The position numbers were made by a program, and so were the translations under genes. From NCBI RefSeq assembly GCF_021401125.1, contig NZ_JACBFQ010000009.1:1-64000 (forward strand): 64,000 nucleotides of DNA, read 5' to 3'. Under the pieces are notes generated by a model that was not told the origin of the DNA, did not search any database, and worked only from the letters and a program-made list of their open reading frames with translations. Origin of the DNA: Xanthobacter sp. NM-59 (GTDB taxonomy: Bacteria > Pseudomonadota > Alphaproteobacteria > Rhizobiales > Xanthobacteraceae). Shown here one piece after another: positions 39,622 to 48,414 of this stretch. Numbering within the stretch: the first letter of the stretch is position 1; every line of letters starts with the position of its first letter.

Positions 39622-40527
39622 TCAGATCTTTCCGCCCTTGGGCGGGCCATAGCCCGCCTCCTGGAACATCTTCTGTCCCTCGGGCGTGGTCATGAACTTC
39701 AGGAATGCGACGCCGGCCTGCGGATTGGGGGCGTTCTTCAGCACTGCCGCGTAGAACACCATGGGCTGGGGCTTCACCACCTCCGGCTTGCCGTCCTTGC
39801 CGGGCAGCTCGAAACTCACCTTGTCGTACCATTCGGCGGACAAGGCGGGGTTGGAGAGGTTGATCTCGTCGGGAAGGGTGATGAAAGGCAGCTTGGCGGA
39901 AGCCGCCGCGCTCTGATAGCCGGAGCTGGCATCCACCTGCCCGGCTTCCAGCCGCGTCAGGGCCGAGCCCTCGGCGAAGATCTGCTGGTCGTTGAAGACG
40001 CCGCCCAGCACCTTCTGCATCAAATCCGGCTGGTTGTAGTAACGCTGCGCCAGCAGGAAGGTGAAGATGATGTTGCGCCCCTGGGGATCGGTGGCGGGAT
40101 CGGTGCGGCCGAACTTCACGCCCGGCTTCTCCAGCACCTTCCACCAGGGGGTCTTGCCCTTCCTGGCCGCGTGGAAATCGGCCGCGAATGCACTTCTCTC
40201 GTTGTAGACGATAACCATGGCCGTGCTCGCCACCGGCACGGCGCCATCCACGAGGCCCGCTTTCCTCAGGATCTCCACCGGCCCCGGGGTGATGGACACG
40301 AAGACGTCGGCCTGGATCTGCCCGCCGGCGATGAGCCGCGCCAGCCCATAGGCGCCCTGGCCAATGCCCTGGAAGGGGGCGCCGCTCTGCGCGGTGAAGG
40401 CGGGACCCAGCGCCCGGTCCATCACCACCCCCATGGAGCCCGCATAGGCCACACGCACCGGATCTGCGGCACGGGCCGTAGTGATACTCAGGGCCATCAC
40501 ACCCAGCAGGAACGCCAGTATTCGCAT
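39622..40527 (-). CDS. Periplasmic binding protein, tungstate/molybdate type
   Basis: A 301-residue protein: MRILAFLLGVMALSITTARA is a Sec signal peptide. The mature part starts RVAYAGSMGVVMDRALGPAF and shows ADVFVSITPGPVEILRKAGL and FGRTDPATDPQGRNIIFTFL. The AGS(M)...ADV(F)...FGR(T)(D)P..DP.G pattern resembles WtpA/ModA-like oxyanion binders (WtpA has FGRSNPN.DPCGYR). Ser/Thr and backbone groups in these segments normally hold the oxyanion. Start at 40527 is preceded by GGAGG; the longer frame to 40560 is rejected. First gene of the three-gene operon, controlled probably by the ModE-like box at 40623-40644. Confidence 0.85.
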   Translation of the reverse strand: MRILAFLLGVMALSITTARAADPVRVAYAGSMGVVMDRALGPAFTAQSGAPFQGIGQGAYGLARLIAGGQIQADVFVSITPGPVEILRKAGLVDGAVPVASTAMVIVYNERSAFAADFHAARKGKTPWWKVLEKPGVKFGRTDPATDPQGRNIIFTFLLAQRYYNQPDLMQKVLGGVFNDQQIFAEGSALTRLEAGQVDASSGYQSAAASAKLPFITLPDEINLSNPALSAEWYDKVSFELPGKDGKPEVVKPQPMVFYAAVLKNAPNPQAGVAFLKFMTTPEGQKMFQEAGYGPPKGGKI

Positions 40528-40933
40528 CTCGGTCCTCCGGAACGGAAAGGCACGCGCCATGCGTCCGAACGCGGAAGCGGCGAAGGCGCGGCATGCTTTG
40601 GCCGTCGGTGTCCGGGTGCCGTGTTATATTCTACTGAATATAGCTTGAATCAAGCCTCCAAAAGCCCCGCCCCTTGGCCGGCAACCTCCGCCGCTCCCTG
40701 CAACGCCCTGAAGACGCAGCGTGAACCCGGCGGCGTCCGCGCCTGCCGCGGCGATGCGGCGCAGCATCCGCCCCGACCGGCGACAAGTGCCCCAAGAGAC
40801 ACCCCAGGAAGTGCCCCAAGAAGAACCCTTTGCCCTTCCCGTTAAGAAGAAAGCGCTACAGACTTTCCCCAAGGCCCTGCCCCGCGCGGGTGGGGCGCGA
40901 GCCAGCGGAACGCGTGCAACGAGGACGCACCCC
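40528..40933. other. Divergent promoter region of the transporter and pgeF
   Basis: About 400 bp with AT-rich patch at 40620-40650, which holds a ModE-like dyad. Between 40780 and 40830 a purine-rich imperfect tandem (CCCCAAGAGACAC / CCCCAGGAAGTG / CCCCAAGAAGAAC) occurs. An in-frame upstream extension of pgeF runs through it but has no ribosome binding site or similarity. Confidence 0.5.
40623..40644. promoter_or_regulatory. ModE-like operator
   Basis: GTTATATT-N6-AATATAGC: arms match in 7 of 8 positions and the 6-bp spacing equals that of ModE sites as I remember them (CGTTATATT-N6-type boxes). It lies about 96 bp upstream of the binding-protein start, in the place of a promoter. It supports molybdate or tungstate as the transported ion. 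ModE itself is not encoded in the window. Confidence 0.55.
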
Positions 40934-41713
40934 ATGAAGATCGAGGCCCCCTCCCTCGCGGCCCTGCCCGGCATCCGCCACGCGTTTTTCACCCGTTCGG
41001 GTGGCGTCTCCACCGGCCTTTATGCGAGCCTGAATGGCGGCATGGGCTCCAGCGACGACCCGGAGGCGGTGCAGGAGAATCGGGCCCGCATGGCGGCCGC
41101 CCTCGGCCTTGCGCCGCAAAATCTGCTGGCCTGCTGGCAGGTGCATTCCCCCGACGCCGTTCTCGCCACCGCGCCCTGGACCCGCGAGGACGCGCCCAAG
41201 GCCGATGCCATCGTGACCCGCACGCCGGGGCTGGGCGCCGCCATTTCCATCGCCGATTGCGGGCCAGTGCTGTTCGCCGATCCCGAAGCGCGGGTGGTGG
41301 CCGCAGCCCATTCCGGGTGGAAGGGCGCCATCGGCGGCGTCATCGGCGCCACCATCGCGCTGATGGAGGCGCAGGGCGCGCGACGCGGCGCCATCCGCGC
41401 CGTCATCGGCCCCCTCATCCGCCAGTCGAGCTATGAGGTGGGAGAGGATTTCGTGGCGCGCTTCCTGGCGGTCGACAAGACTTACGCCCGCTTCTTCGCC
41501 CCCGCCGACCGGCCCCACCATGCCTTGTTCGACCTGCCGGGCTTCATCCGCCGCCGGCTGGAGGAAGCGGGGATCGAGCAGATCGAAGACCTGATGCTCG
41601 ACACCTATACGGACGAGGCGCGCTTCTATTCCTTCCGCCGCTCCACCCATCGCAAGGAGGCCGACTATGGCCGGCTCATCGCAGCCATCGCCCTGGTGCC
41701 CGATGCCGATTGA
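40934..41713 (+). CDS. pgeF: Peptidoglycan editing factor PgeF (multicopper polyphenol oxidase/YfiH)
   Basis: A 259-residue laccase-domain protein. The metal-binding triad is complete: His71 (CWQVHSPDAV), Cys109 (SIADCGPVLF) and His126 (AAHSGWKGA). PgeF removes wrongly incorporated L-Ser/Gly from UDP-MurNAc peptides in E. coli; homologues also have purine nucleoside phosphorylase-like activity. ATG 40934 follows GAGGACG; the frame is open upstream to 40721 but not supported. It is normally adjacent to lgt and the MidA-like gene. The next gene overlaps by 11 bp. Confidence 0.93.
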   Translation: MKIEAPSLAALPGIRHAFFTRSGGVSTGLYASLNGGMGSSDDPEAVQENRARMAAALGLAPQNLLACWQVHSPDAVLATAPWTREDAPKADAIVTRTPGLGAAISIADCGPVLFADPEARVVAAAHSGWKGAIGGVIGATIALMEAQGARRGAIRAVIGPLIRQSSYEVGEDFVARFLAVDKTYARFFAPADRPHHALFDLPGFIRRRLEEAGIEQIEDLMLDTYTDEARFYSFRRSTHRKEADYGRLIAAIALVPDAD

Positions 41714-42077
41714 GGCCGGAACGCCACAGGCTCCGGCCCGCCCCTTTCACCGGCGGCCGCATCTCGTGCCCGCCCTGAGCCTTGTTTTCGCCTTGGGCGC
41801 CACGCTGCCCGCCACCGCGTCCGACTTTGCGGACGGGCTCATGGGCGGCCCGGATGTGTGGGAGGTCCGCGGCCTGGAGCCGGGGCACGAGCTGGAGCTG
41901 CACGCTGGCCCCTCGTCCCGCGACAGTGTCCTTGCGCGCTTCGCCAACGGGGCGCGGCTGACCAACATGGGTTGCGCCATGAAGGACGATGAGCGCTGGT
42001 GCCAGGTTGCCCCGCGCGAAGGCGGCAAGCCCACGGGCTGGGTGCAGGGCCGCTTCCTGCGCGAAGGCGCGCCCTAG
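41703..42077 (+). CDS. Small secreted SH3-domain protein
   Basis: A 124-residue protein with an N-terminal hydrophobic export segment (HLVPALSLVFALGATLPATA, cleavage after TASD is plausible) and a bacterial SH3-like domain: DVWEVRGLEPGHELELHAGP, SSRDSVLARFANGARLTNMG, C..KDDERWCQVAPREG and GWVQGRFLRE. The two Cys in MGCAMKDDERWCQV may form a disulfide. Such periplasmic SH3 domains often bind peptidoglycan. It starts inside the end of pgeF (ATG at 41703, 11-bp overlap) and is translated with it, which suggests a cell-wall role. Confidence 0.8.
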   Translation: MPIEAGTPQAPARPFHRRPHLVPALSLVFALGATLPATASDFADGLMGGPDVWEVRGLEPGHELELHAGPSSRDSVLARFANGARLTNMGCAMKDDERWCQVAPREGGKPTGWVQGRFLREGAP

Positions 42078-42146
42078 GGCCGCCTCGTCCTATTGTGGAC
42101 ACACCTTAGCCTATTGAATTCACGTTCTTTCTTCGCGCAACGCGGC

Positions 42147-43139
42147 TCAAGGCACCGCATAGAGCACCGCGCCTGCCGTCAGGCCGGCGCCTACCGCCGT
42201 CATCAGCACCTTCTCGCCCGAAACAAGGGGCCGCTCCTCGGCGCTTGCTGCGAGGGAAAAGGGGATGGTGGCGGCCGAGGAATTGCCGAATTCGGCGATG
42301 GTGGAAACAACCGTTTCCGGTCCCAGCCCCACCGCCTTGCGCACCGCCTCGAAGATACGAACATTGGCCTGATGGGGCACGAAGCGGGTGACCGCGCTGG
42401 CCGCCACCCCCGCCTCATCCAAAGCGCGCCGCGCGCCCTGCGTCATCATCTCCACCGCCTGGGTGAAAACCGCGCGGCCATCCGGCATGCTCATCAACAA
42501 ATCCTCGGCCGGCACGTCCGGCCCATATGGCCTGCGGCTACCGCCGGCCGGAATACGAATGAGGTCGTAATGGGCGCCGTCGCCCGCCAGATGCACGCCC
42601 AGAAGGCCGGCATCCACCCGTTCGGAGGGCACCAGCAGCGCCGCGCCCGCGGCATCGGCGAACAGCACGGCGCTGGAACGATCCGCCGGATTGATGCGCC
42701 GGCTCAGGATGTTGGCGGCCACCACCAGGGCCGGCCGCCCCTGGGTGCGCACGAAGCCGTCGGCCAGGGCCAGGGCGTACAGGAAGCCCGAGCACGCGCC
42801 GGCGAGATCGACGCCCCCGGCCCCGGTCAGCCCCAGCCGGTGCGCCAGCAGCGGCGCCGAGGGCGGCAGCAGATGATCCGGCGTGGAGGTGGCGAGCAGC
42901 AGCAGGCCGACGTCCGCGCGATCGATGCCCGCGGAGGCCAGCGCCTGCTCACCGGCCGGCCGGGCAATATCCGTCAGCGCCTCGTCTGGTGCCGCATAGC
43001 GCCGGGCGCGGATGCCGGTGCGCCGGGCGATCCAGCCTGCTTCCAGCCCGAGAGCCGCCTCCAGCTCGGCATTCTCCACGCGCCGCGCGGGCGCGTGGCG
43101 GCCGAAGCCGGCGATGCGGCTCGCCGGCGCGCCCCTCAT
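42147..43139 (-). CDS. bioZ: BioZ, KAS III-like enzyme of biotin synthesis
   Basis: A 330-residue beta-ketoacyl-ACP synthase III homologue with full catalytic triad: Cys116 ([12 protein letters not shown]), His256 (VPHQANV) and Asn286 ([11 protein letters not shown]). Located as last gene of the bio operon it corresponds to BioZ of rhizobia and Brucella, which makes the pimeloyl-ACP precursor (from glutaryl-CoA and malonyl-ACP in Agrobacterium, from memory) and replaces the BioC-BioH route. The ATG at 43139 overlaps the bioA stop. Assignment as FabH is less likely given context. Confidence 0.9.
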   Translation of the reverse strand: MRGAPASRIAGFGRHAPARRVENAELEAALGLEAGWIARRTGIRARRYAAPDEALTDIARPAGEQALASAGIDRADVGLLLLATSTPDHLLPPSAPLLAHRLGLTGAGGVDLAGACSGFLYALALADGFVRTQGRPALVVAANILSRRINPADRSSAVLFADAAGAALLVPSERVDAGLLGVHLAGDGAHYDLIRIPAGGSRRPYGPDVPAEDLLMSMPDGRAVFTQAVEMMTQGARRALDEAGVAASAVTRFVPHQANVRIFEAVRKAVGLGPETVVSTIAEFGNSSAATIPFSLAASAEERPLVSGEKVLMTAVGAGLTAGAVLYAVP

Positions 43140-44404
43140 GCGAGCACCCCCGGCAGCATGTCGATGGCGGCGTAGATCTCGCCCAGCTCGTCGCGGGTCA
43201 CGCAATAAGGGGGCATCACGTAGATGGTGTTGCCCAGCGGGCGCAGCAGCAGGCCGCGTTCCAGGAAATAGGCCATCAGGCGGGGCGCCACCTGGGCCAG
43301 GTAGCCCGCATCGCCCACCTTGAGGTCGAGCGCGGTGATGGTGCCGCAGCGGCGCACATTCTCAAACCGCGCATCGTGGCGGAAGGGCTCGATGAACGCG
43401 CCCTGCCAGGTGGCGAGGGTGGCGACCCGCTTCGCCACCGGCTCATTGCGCCATACCCCCACATTGGCCAGCGCCGCCGCGCAGGCGATGGGATTGGCCG
43501 TGTAGGAGGAGGAATGGAAGAAGGTGCGCGACCGGTCCATGGAGTAATGGGCCGTGAAGATATCCTCACGGCACAAAGTGGCCGCCAGCGGCACCAGGCC
43601 CCCGGTGATGCCCTTGGACAGGCACATGATGTCCGGGCTGATGCCGGCCTGGGTGCAGGCGAACAGCGTGCCGGTGCGGCCCCATCCGGTCATCACCTCA
43701 TCGGCGATGAAGAGCACGCCATGGGCCTCGCAGATGTCCTTCATGGCCGCCAGCACTTCGGGCGGATAGATCAGCATGCCCCCCGCCCCGAGCACCAGCG
43801 GTTCCACGATGAAGGCCGCCGGGCCTTCCGCGCACAAGGCGGAGAGGGCCTTCAGCGTCTCTTCCTCGCGCCCGGCGTGGGGGAAGGGAACGCGCTTCAC
43901 ATCGAACAGCAGCGGCTCGTAGGCGGAGTTGAACACCCCACGCTCGCCCACCGACATGGTGCCAATGGTGTCGCCGTGGTAGCCGCCCTCCATCACCACG
44001 ATGGAGCTGCGGTCGATGCCCATGTTGCGCCAGTAGCCCAGCGCCATCTTCAGCGCCACTTCCACGGCGGTGGAGCCGCTGTCGGAATAGAACACCCGCG
44101 ACAGCCCCTCGGGCGCCAGCGCCACCAGCTCCCGCGCCAGCCCTTCGGCCGGCGCATGGGTGAAGCCGGCGAAGATGATCTGGTCGAGGGTGTCCACCTG
44201 CGCCTTCACCGCCTCCACGATGGCCGGGTGGCGATGGCCGTGGGTGACCACCCACCAGGAAGAGATGGCATCGAGAATGCGCGCGCCCTCGGGCGTGTAG
44301 AGATGGGCCCCCTCGCTGCGGGCGATGGGCGTCATGACGGGCTGGAGCGCGTGCTGGGTAAACGGATGCCAGATGGGCGAGCCGCAGGGAATGGCGCCAT
44401 TCAT
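43136..44404 (-). CDS. bioA: Adenosylmethionine-8-amino-7-oxononanoate aminotransferase
   Basis: A 422-residue class III aminotransferase converting KAPA to DAPA with SAM as amino donor. Blocks: WHPFTQH near the N-terminus (BioA hallmark), [47 protein letters not shown] and the PLP lysine Lys264 in CLSKGITGG. The ATG at 44404 overlaps the bioD stop as ATGA, and the stop overlaps the bioZ start in the same way. Confidence 0.96.
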   Translation of the reverse strand: MNGAIPCGSPIWHPFTQHALQPVMTPIARSEGAHLYTPEGARILDAISSWWVVTHGHRHPAIVEAVKAQVDTLDQIIFAGFTHAPAEGLARELVALAPEGLSRVFYSDSGSTAVEVALKMALGYWRNMGIDRSSIVVMEGGYHGDTIGTMSVGERGVFNSAYEPLLFDVKRVPFPHAGREEETLKALSALCAEGPAAFIVEPLVLGAGGMLIYPPEVLAAMKDICEAHGVLFIADEVMTGWGRTGTLFACTQAGISPDIMCLSKGITGGLVPLAATLCREDIFTAHYSMDRSRTFFHSSSYTANPIACAAALANVGVWRNEPVAKRVATLATWQGAFIEPFRHDARFENVRRCGTITALDLKVGDAGYLAQVAPRLMAYFLERGLLLRPLGNTIYVMPPYCVTRDELGEIYAAIDMLPGVLA

Positions 44405-45057
44405 GAAAGCGTCTGTCCTTCTCGTCCTTCGAGAAAATCCTCCCGCCGGAAGCCGGCGGCGAAGGCCGCGGCGAGGCTGGCGGGCGTCAGAGGATCGAGC
44501 GGCACCAGGGTGCCGAGCACGCGCACCGCGCCAAGGCGGGCGATCATGCGCGCATTCTCCCCATGGGGCGGGCCGATGAGCACCACGCCCAGCACCGGCA
44601 CCGCGCGGGCGCGCAGCGCCTCCAGCGACAGCAAGGTGTGGTTGAGGGTGCCGAGGCCAGAGCGCGCGCACAGCACCACCGGCAGCCGCCAGCGGGCGAA
44701 CACGTCGATGAAAAGCAGATCATCGGTGAGCGGCACCATCAGCCCGCCCGCGCCCTCGATCACCAGCGGCTTCGCCGGATCATCGGCGGGCGGGTCGAGC
44801 CGGGCGGGGTCGATGGTCACGCCGTCGATGGCGGCGGCCAGATGGGGCGAGGCCGGCGTCTTCAGGCGGTAGGCCTCCGGCAGGACATCGGCCGCCGGCA
44901 GCGCGCCGAGCCGGGCGGCGGCCTCGGAATCAGTCTCTTCCTCCAGGCCGGATTGCACCGGCTTCCAGTAGCGGGCCTTCAGGAATCCGGCGAGGCCGGA
45001 GCTGAAAACCGTCTTGCCGATGCCGGTATCGGTCCCGGTCACCACGAGACGGGTCAT
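44401..45057 (-). CDS. bioD: Dethiobiotin synthetase
   Basis: A 218-residue P-loop enzyme that closes the ureido ring of dethiobiotin using ATP and CO2. [18 protein letters not shown] is the Walker A region, [15 protein letters not shown] is the DAPA/Mg segment (KPVQ(S/T)G) and [12 protein letters not shown] the conserved EGAGG(L) block. Length is typical. It overlaps bioF upstream and bioA downstream by 4 bp each. Confidence 0.95.
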   Translation of the reverse strand: MTRLVVTGTDTGIGKTVFSSGLAGFLKARYWKPVQSGLEEETDSEAAARLGALPAADVLPEAYRLKTPASPHLAAAIDGVTIDPARLDPPADDPAKPLVIEGAGGLMVPLTDDLLFIDVFARWRLPVVLCARSGLGTLNHTLLSLEALRARAVPVLGVVLIGPPHGENARMIARLGAVRVLGTLVPLDPLTPASLAAAFAAGFRREDFLEGREGQTLS

Positions 45058-46208
45058 GCCGCGCGGCTCCCCATGTCCTCGGCCAGGGCGTCCACCAGGG
45101 CGGTCACGTCCGCTTCTTCCACATTGAGCGTGAAGGACACGCGCAGGCGCGCCGTGCCCTCGGGCACGGTCGGCGGGCGCACGCCGCGCACGTCGAAGCC
45201 CCGCGCCTGCATGGCGCTCGCGAGCGCCATGGCCCGGCCGTTGTCGCCGATGATGATGGGCTGGATCTGCGATCCGGAAACAGGCACGCCGATACGCGCG
45301 AGCTGGCGCCCCGCATGGGCCACCAGCGCCGCGAGCCGCGCCCGCCGCTCCGGCTCCGCCTCCAGCAGCCGCAGCGCCTCCTCGGCCGCCACCGCGGTCA
45401 ACGGCGAGGGGGCCGTGGCATAGATGAAGGGCCGGGCCCGGTTCACCAGGAAGTCGCACAGCACCTTGGCGCCCGCCAGGAGCGCGCCGGAACCGCCCAG
45501 CGCCTTCCCGCAGGTGTGCAGCACCAGCACATTCTCGCGCCCCTCGAAGGACGCGGCCAGCCCGCGGCCGTCCTCCCCATAGACGCCGGTGGCGTGGGCC
45601 TCGTCGATGAAGAAGAAGGCGTCGTTGGCGTCGGCCAAGGCCATCAGCTCATGGAGCGGCGCCCGGTCGCCATCCATGCTGTAGAGGCTTTCCACCGCGA
45701 TCCAAACCCGCCCGGTGCCGCCGCCGGCACGGAACCGGCGGATCTCCTCGGCGAACGCCTCCACATCATTATGGCGCGCGGTGGCGGCGAGCGCGCGGCC
45801 GGCCCGCACCCCCTCATGGGCGCTGGCGTGCACCAGCTCGTCCATCACCACGAGGTCGCCCTTCTGCGGCAAAGTCGTGAGAGCGGTGTAATTGGCCACG
45901 AAGCCGCCGCCGAAGAACAGCGCCCGCTCGGCATGGAAGAACTGGGCGGCCGCGGCCTCCAGGCTTTCGTGCTCCTCGGTATTGCCGCGCAGCAGACGCG
46001 AGCCGCCGGCGCCCACGGGGGTGCCGGCATCCAGCGCGCGCCGCACCGCCTCGCCCAGGCGCCCCGAGGCGGCAAGGCCGAGATAGTCGTTGGAGGCGAA
46101 ATCACGCCCGGCGCGGGGAGCCAGGGTGCGCAGGCGATCCTTGCGCTCCAGCCCCCTGAGGGTGGCGGCATAGCGCTCCAGCAGGCCGGAGCGGCCGGGT
46201 TCGGTCAT
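45054..46208 (-). CDS. bioF: 8-amino-7-oxononanoate synthase
   Basis: A 384-residue alpha-oxoamine synthase that condenses pimeloyl-ACP/CoA with L-alanine. Conserved: [66 protein letters not shown] and the PLP lysine Lys235 in [11 protein letters not shown]. The start at 46208 ([10 protein letters not shown]) overlaps the bioB stop by ATGA. Confidence 0.95.
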   Translation of the reverse strand: MTEPGRSGLLERYAATLRGLERKDRLRTLAPRAGRDFASNDYLGLAASGRLGEAVRRALDAGTPVGAGGSRLLRGNTEEHESLEAAAAQFFHAERALFFGGGFVANYTALTTLPQKGDLVVMDELVHASAHEGVRAGRALAATARHNDVEAFAEEIRRFRAGGGTGRVWIAVESLYSMDGDRAPLHELMALADANDAFFFIDEAHATGVYGEDGRGLAASFEGRENVLVLHTCGKALGGSGALLAGAKVLCDFLVNRARPFIYATAPSPLTAVAAEEALRLLEAEPERRARLAALVAHAGRQLARIGVPVSGSQIQPIIIGDNGRAMALASAMQARGFDVRGVRPPTVPEGTARLRVSFTLNVEEADVTALVDALAEDMGSRAA

Positions 46209-47263
46209 TCCGCCGCTGCCGCCGCCATGGAGGCGCAGGGGGCCTCGACCTCCACGGTCTCGATCTCCACCTTCATTTCCATGGGGTGGAGCCCCAGCCG
46301 CTGGAACAGCTGCGTGTCCTTGTCCTCTTCGGGATTGCCGGCGGTGAGCAGGGTCTCGCCCACGAAGATGGAATTGGCGCCGGCGAAGAAGCACAAGGCC
46401 TGCATCTCGTCGCTCATCTCGGTGCGGCCGGCGGAGAGGCGCACGTGGGAGGTGGGCATCATGATGCGCGCGAGCGCGATGGTGCGCACGAAATCGATGG
46501 GGTCCACCTTCGGCGCGTTTTCCATGGGCGTGCCGGGGATCGCGATGAGCATGTTGATGGGCACGCTGTCCGGCGGCTCGGGCAGGTTGGCGAGGGTCAC
46601 CAGCATGTCGACCCGGTCCTCCGCCTTCTCGCCGAGGCCGAGAATGCCGCCCGAGCACACCTTGATGCCCGCCTCGCGCACATTATCCAGCGTCTCCAGC
46701 CGGTCGGCGAAGGTGCGGGTGGTGATGACGTTGGCGTAGTGGGCTTCGGAGGTATCGATATTGTGGTTGTAATAATCGAGCCCCGCCGCCTTCAGCCGCC
46801 CCGCCTGATCGGGGGAGAGCATGCCGAGCGTCATGCAGGTTTCCATGCCGAGGGCTTTGACCCCCTCCACCATGGCCAGCACGAAGCCCATGTCGCGTTC
46901 CTTGGGACTGCGCCAGGCGGCGCCCATGCAATAGCGCGTGGCGCCGGCGTCGCGGGCCTTCTTCGCCTCGGCCAGCACACGCTCCACTTCCATGAGCTTG
47001 GAGGCGTCGAGATCGGCATCATTGCGGGCGGACTGGCTGCAATAGCCGCAATCCTCCGGGCAACCGCCGGTCTTGATGGACAAGAGGCGGCTCAGCTGCA
47101 CCGCATTGGGGTCGAAGTTGGCGCGGTGGACGGTCTGGGCCTGGAACAAAAGATCGTTGAACGGCGCGCCGTAAAGCGCCAGCGCCTCGTCCCGGGTCCA
47201 AGCCCGACGGGACGCTCCGCCCTGCGAAGCCAACCCGTCTTCCATGTTCACGGCGACCGACAT
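46205..47263 (-). CDS. bioB: Biotin synthase
   Basis: A 352-residue radical-SAM enzyme that inserts sulfur into dethiobiotin. The [4Fe-4S] motif [15 protein letters not shown] supplies Cys68, Cys72 and Cys75; further signatures are [29 protein letters not shown] and LSAGRTEMS (Arg ligand of the [2Fe-2S] cluster). The C-terminus after GLHPM has an unusual Glu/Ala-rich tail ([20 protein letters not shown]). The ATG at 47263 follows GGGAG. It is the first gene of bioBFDAZ. Confidence 0.96.
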   Translation of the reverse strand: MSVAVNMEDGLASQGGASRRAWTRDEALALYGAPFNDLLFQAQTVHRANFDPNAVQLSRLLSIKTGGCPEDCGYCSQSARNDADLDASKLMEVERVLAEAKKARDAGATRYCMGAAWRSPKERDMGFVLAMVEGVKALGMETCMTLGMLSPDQAGRLKAAGLDYYNHNIDTSEAHYANVITTRTFADRLETLDNVREAGIKVCSGGILGLGEKAEDRVDMLVTLANLPEPPDSVPINMLIAIPGTPMENAPKVDPIDFVRTIALARIMMPTSHVRLSAGRTEMSDEMQALCFFAGANSIFVGETLLTAGNPEEDKDTQLFQRLGLHPMEMKVEIETVEVEAPCASMAAAAAE

Positions 47264-47304
47264 GTCCACTCCCGACCGTTTCTTGAAGTCCGCTTCCGGC
47301 GCGG

Positions 47305-47337
47305 ACCCGGGAGCGGGCCCGGAAGCGGGCCCCGGGT
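47305..47337 (-). other. GC-rich hairpin in the bioB leader
   Basis: Outer arms ACCCGGG / CCCGGGT enclose two copies of GCGGGCCC-like sequence, about 42-74 bp upstream of the bioB start. The hairpin is flanked by the direct repeat TCCGGCGCGG (47295-47304 and 47339-47348). It could be a transcript leader structure, or chance in GC-rich DNA. Confidence 0.3.
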
Positions 47338-47466
47338 GTCCGGCGCGGAAAGGGCGGACCTTAGCCAATGACGCCCCCGCAGGGAATAGCCGACAGCACG
47401 GCCAAGGTTCCCTCTTTGTCCACGCGCCCCTATGGGTTACCAATAAGGCGACGCTGGATGCTCCCC

Positions 47467-48279
47467 ATGAACGCCATCACCTCGCTCAAGTCGTTCTTCA
47501 TCGGCCGCGTCGCCGGCCTGCGTGCACCCCTTTATGCCCATGCCGGGCAAATCACCGTGCCCGCCGACGATCCCCATGACGAGATCGCGGACCACCGTCA
47601 CGACCACGACCCGGCCGAGGGCCAGTCCTTCGTCATCGATTACGTGGACCATGCCGGCAATCGCAGCCATCGGCGCATTTCGGTCTGGGCCGTGCAGCGC
47701 AATGTGGAGGGCGTGCCCATCCTGGTGGCTAAGTGCCACGAGCGCCAGGCCACCCGCGCTTTCCGGGTGGACCGCATCAAGGCCGTCACCGATTTCGACG
47801 GCACCCGGCGCGAGCCGCTTTCTCGCTTCTTCTTCGAAACCTTCGGCTTCACCTGGCCCAAGGACGCCATCATCGTGCCGAGCGCGGAACCCGCCGATGT
47901 GCGCTGGGACCGCATCCGCACCCTCATCGGCCAGTCCGGCGTGGTGCTGCTGCTCGCCCTTGCCCTCGCCGACGGCGACCTTGGCGCGGCGGAGATGGAG
48001 GAGATCCAGTTCTTCTGCGAGCGGACCTGCACCGCCGCCGGCCTCGACCTTTCCGGCGCCGAGCGGGAGCGGCTGGCGGCCCATCTCGGTCGCCTGCGGC
48101 CGACGCCGGAGAGCGTGGACCGGGCGCTTGACACCCTGCTGGACGCGGAACAGCCCGCCATCGCGCGCCTGCTCAAGGCCGGCCTTCAGGTGATCGCCGC
48201 CGACGGCACCCTGATGGAGGAGGAAGCGCGGCTGCTGGACAGCTTCTGCGTGACCCTCACCGGACAGAGCCTGCTTTAG
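47467..48279 (+). CDS. WYL-domain / TerB-like protein
   Basis: A 270-residue protein that seems to have two parts. Residues about 45-110 ([20 protein letters not shown], then [20 protein letters not shown] and [13 protein letters not shown]) look like a WYL ligand-binding domain, normally found behind a helix-turn-helix in regulators, but no HTH precedes it here. The C-terminal half ([20 protein letters not shown], then ERLAAHLG and [20 protein letters not shown]) resembles a TerB/DjlA-type acidic helical domain with the DG(x)L(x)xxE metal-binding-like repeats. A His/Asp-rich linker [15 protein letters not shown] lies in front. Start is 47467 or 47458. It is divergent from bioB; function unknown. 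Confidence 0.75.
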   Translation: MNAITSLKSFFIGRVAGLRAPLYAHAGQITVPADDPHDEIADHRHDHDPAEGQSFVIDYVDHAGNRSHRRISVWAVQRNVEGVPILVAKCHERQATRAFRVDRIKAVTDFDGTRREPLSRFFFETFGFTWPKDAIIVPSAEPADVRWDRIRTLIGQSGVVLLLALALADGDLGAAEMEEIQFFCERTCTAAGLDLSGAERERLAAHLGRLRPTPESVDRALDTLLDAEQPAIARLLKAGLQVIAADGTLMEEEARLLDSFCVTLTGQSLL

Positions 48280-48414
48280 GGCGCTTTCGAGCGAAGCGGA
48301 AACAGGCTCGCCTCAAGAACATGCGTACAGACGAACGGATCGACCGCTCAGCGTTTCCATGGAAAGCTGAAGCAGTCGAGCCGGCCGGGAATGCCCGGCC
48401 CCCGCCGCCTGCGA

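Noticed and set aside
37747-40933. Transporter locus as a transposon or integrated element
   Set aside because: No inverted repeats, target duplication, transposase or integrase at either border; only displacement of synteny is supported.
47437-47446. TTACCAATAA as a BioR box upstream of bioB
   Set aside because: Only 8 of 10 matches to TTATCTATAA, not a palindrome, and about 175 bp from bioB next to the divergent gene; no BioR gene is in the window.
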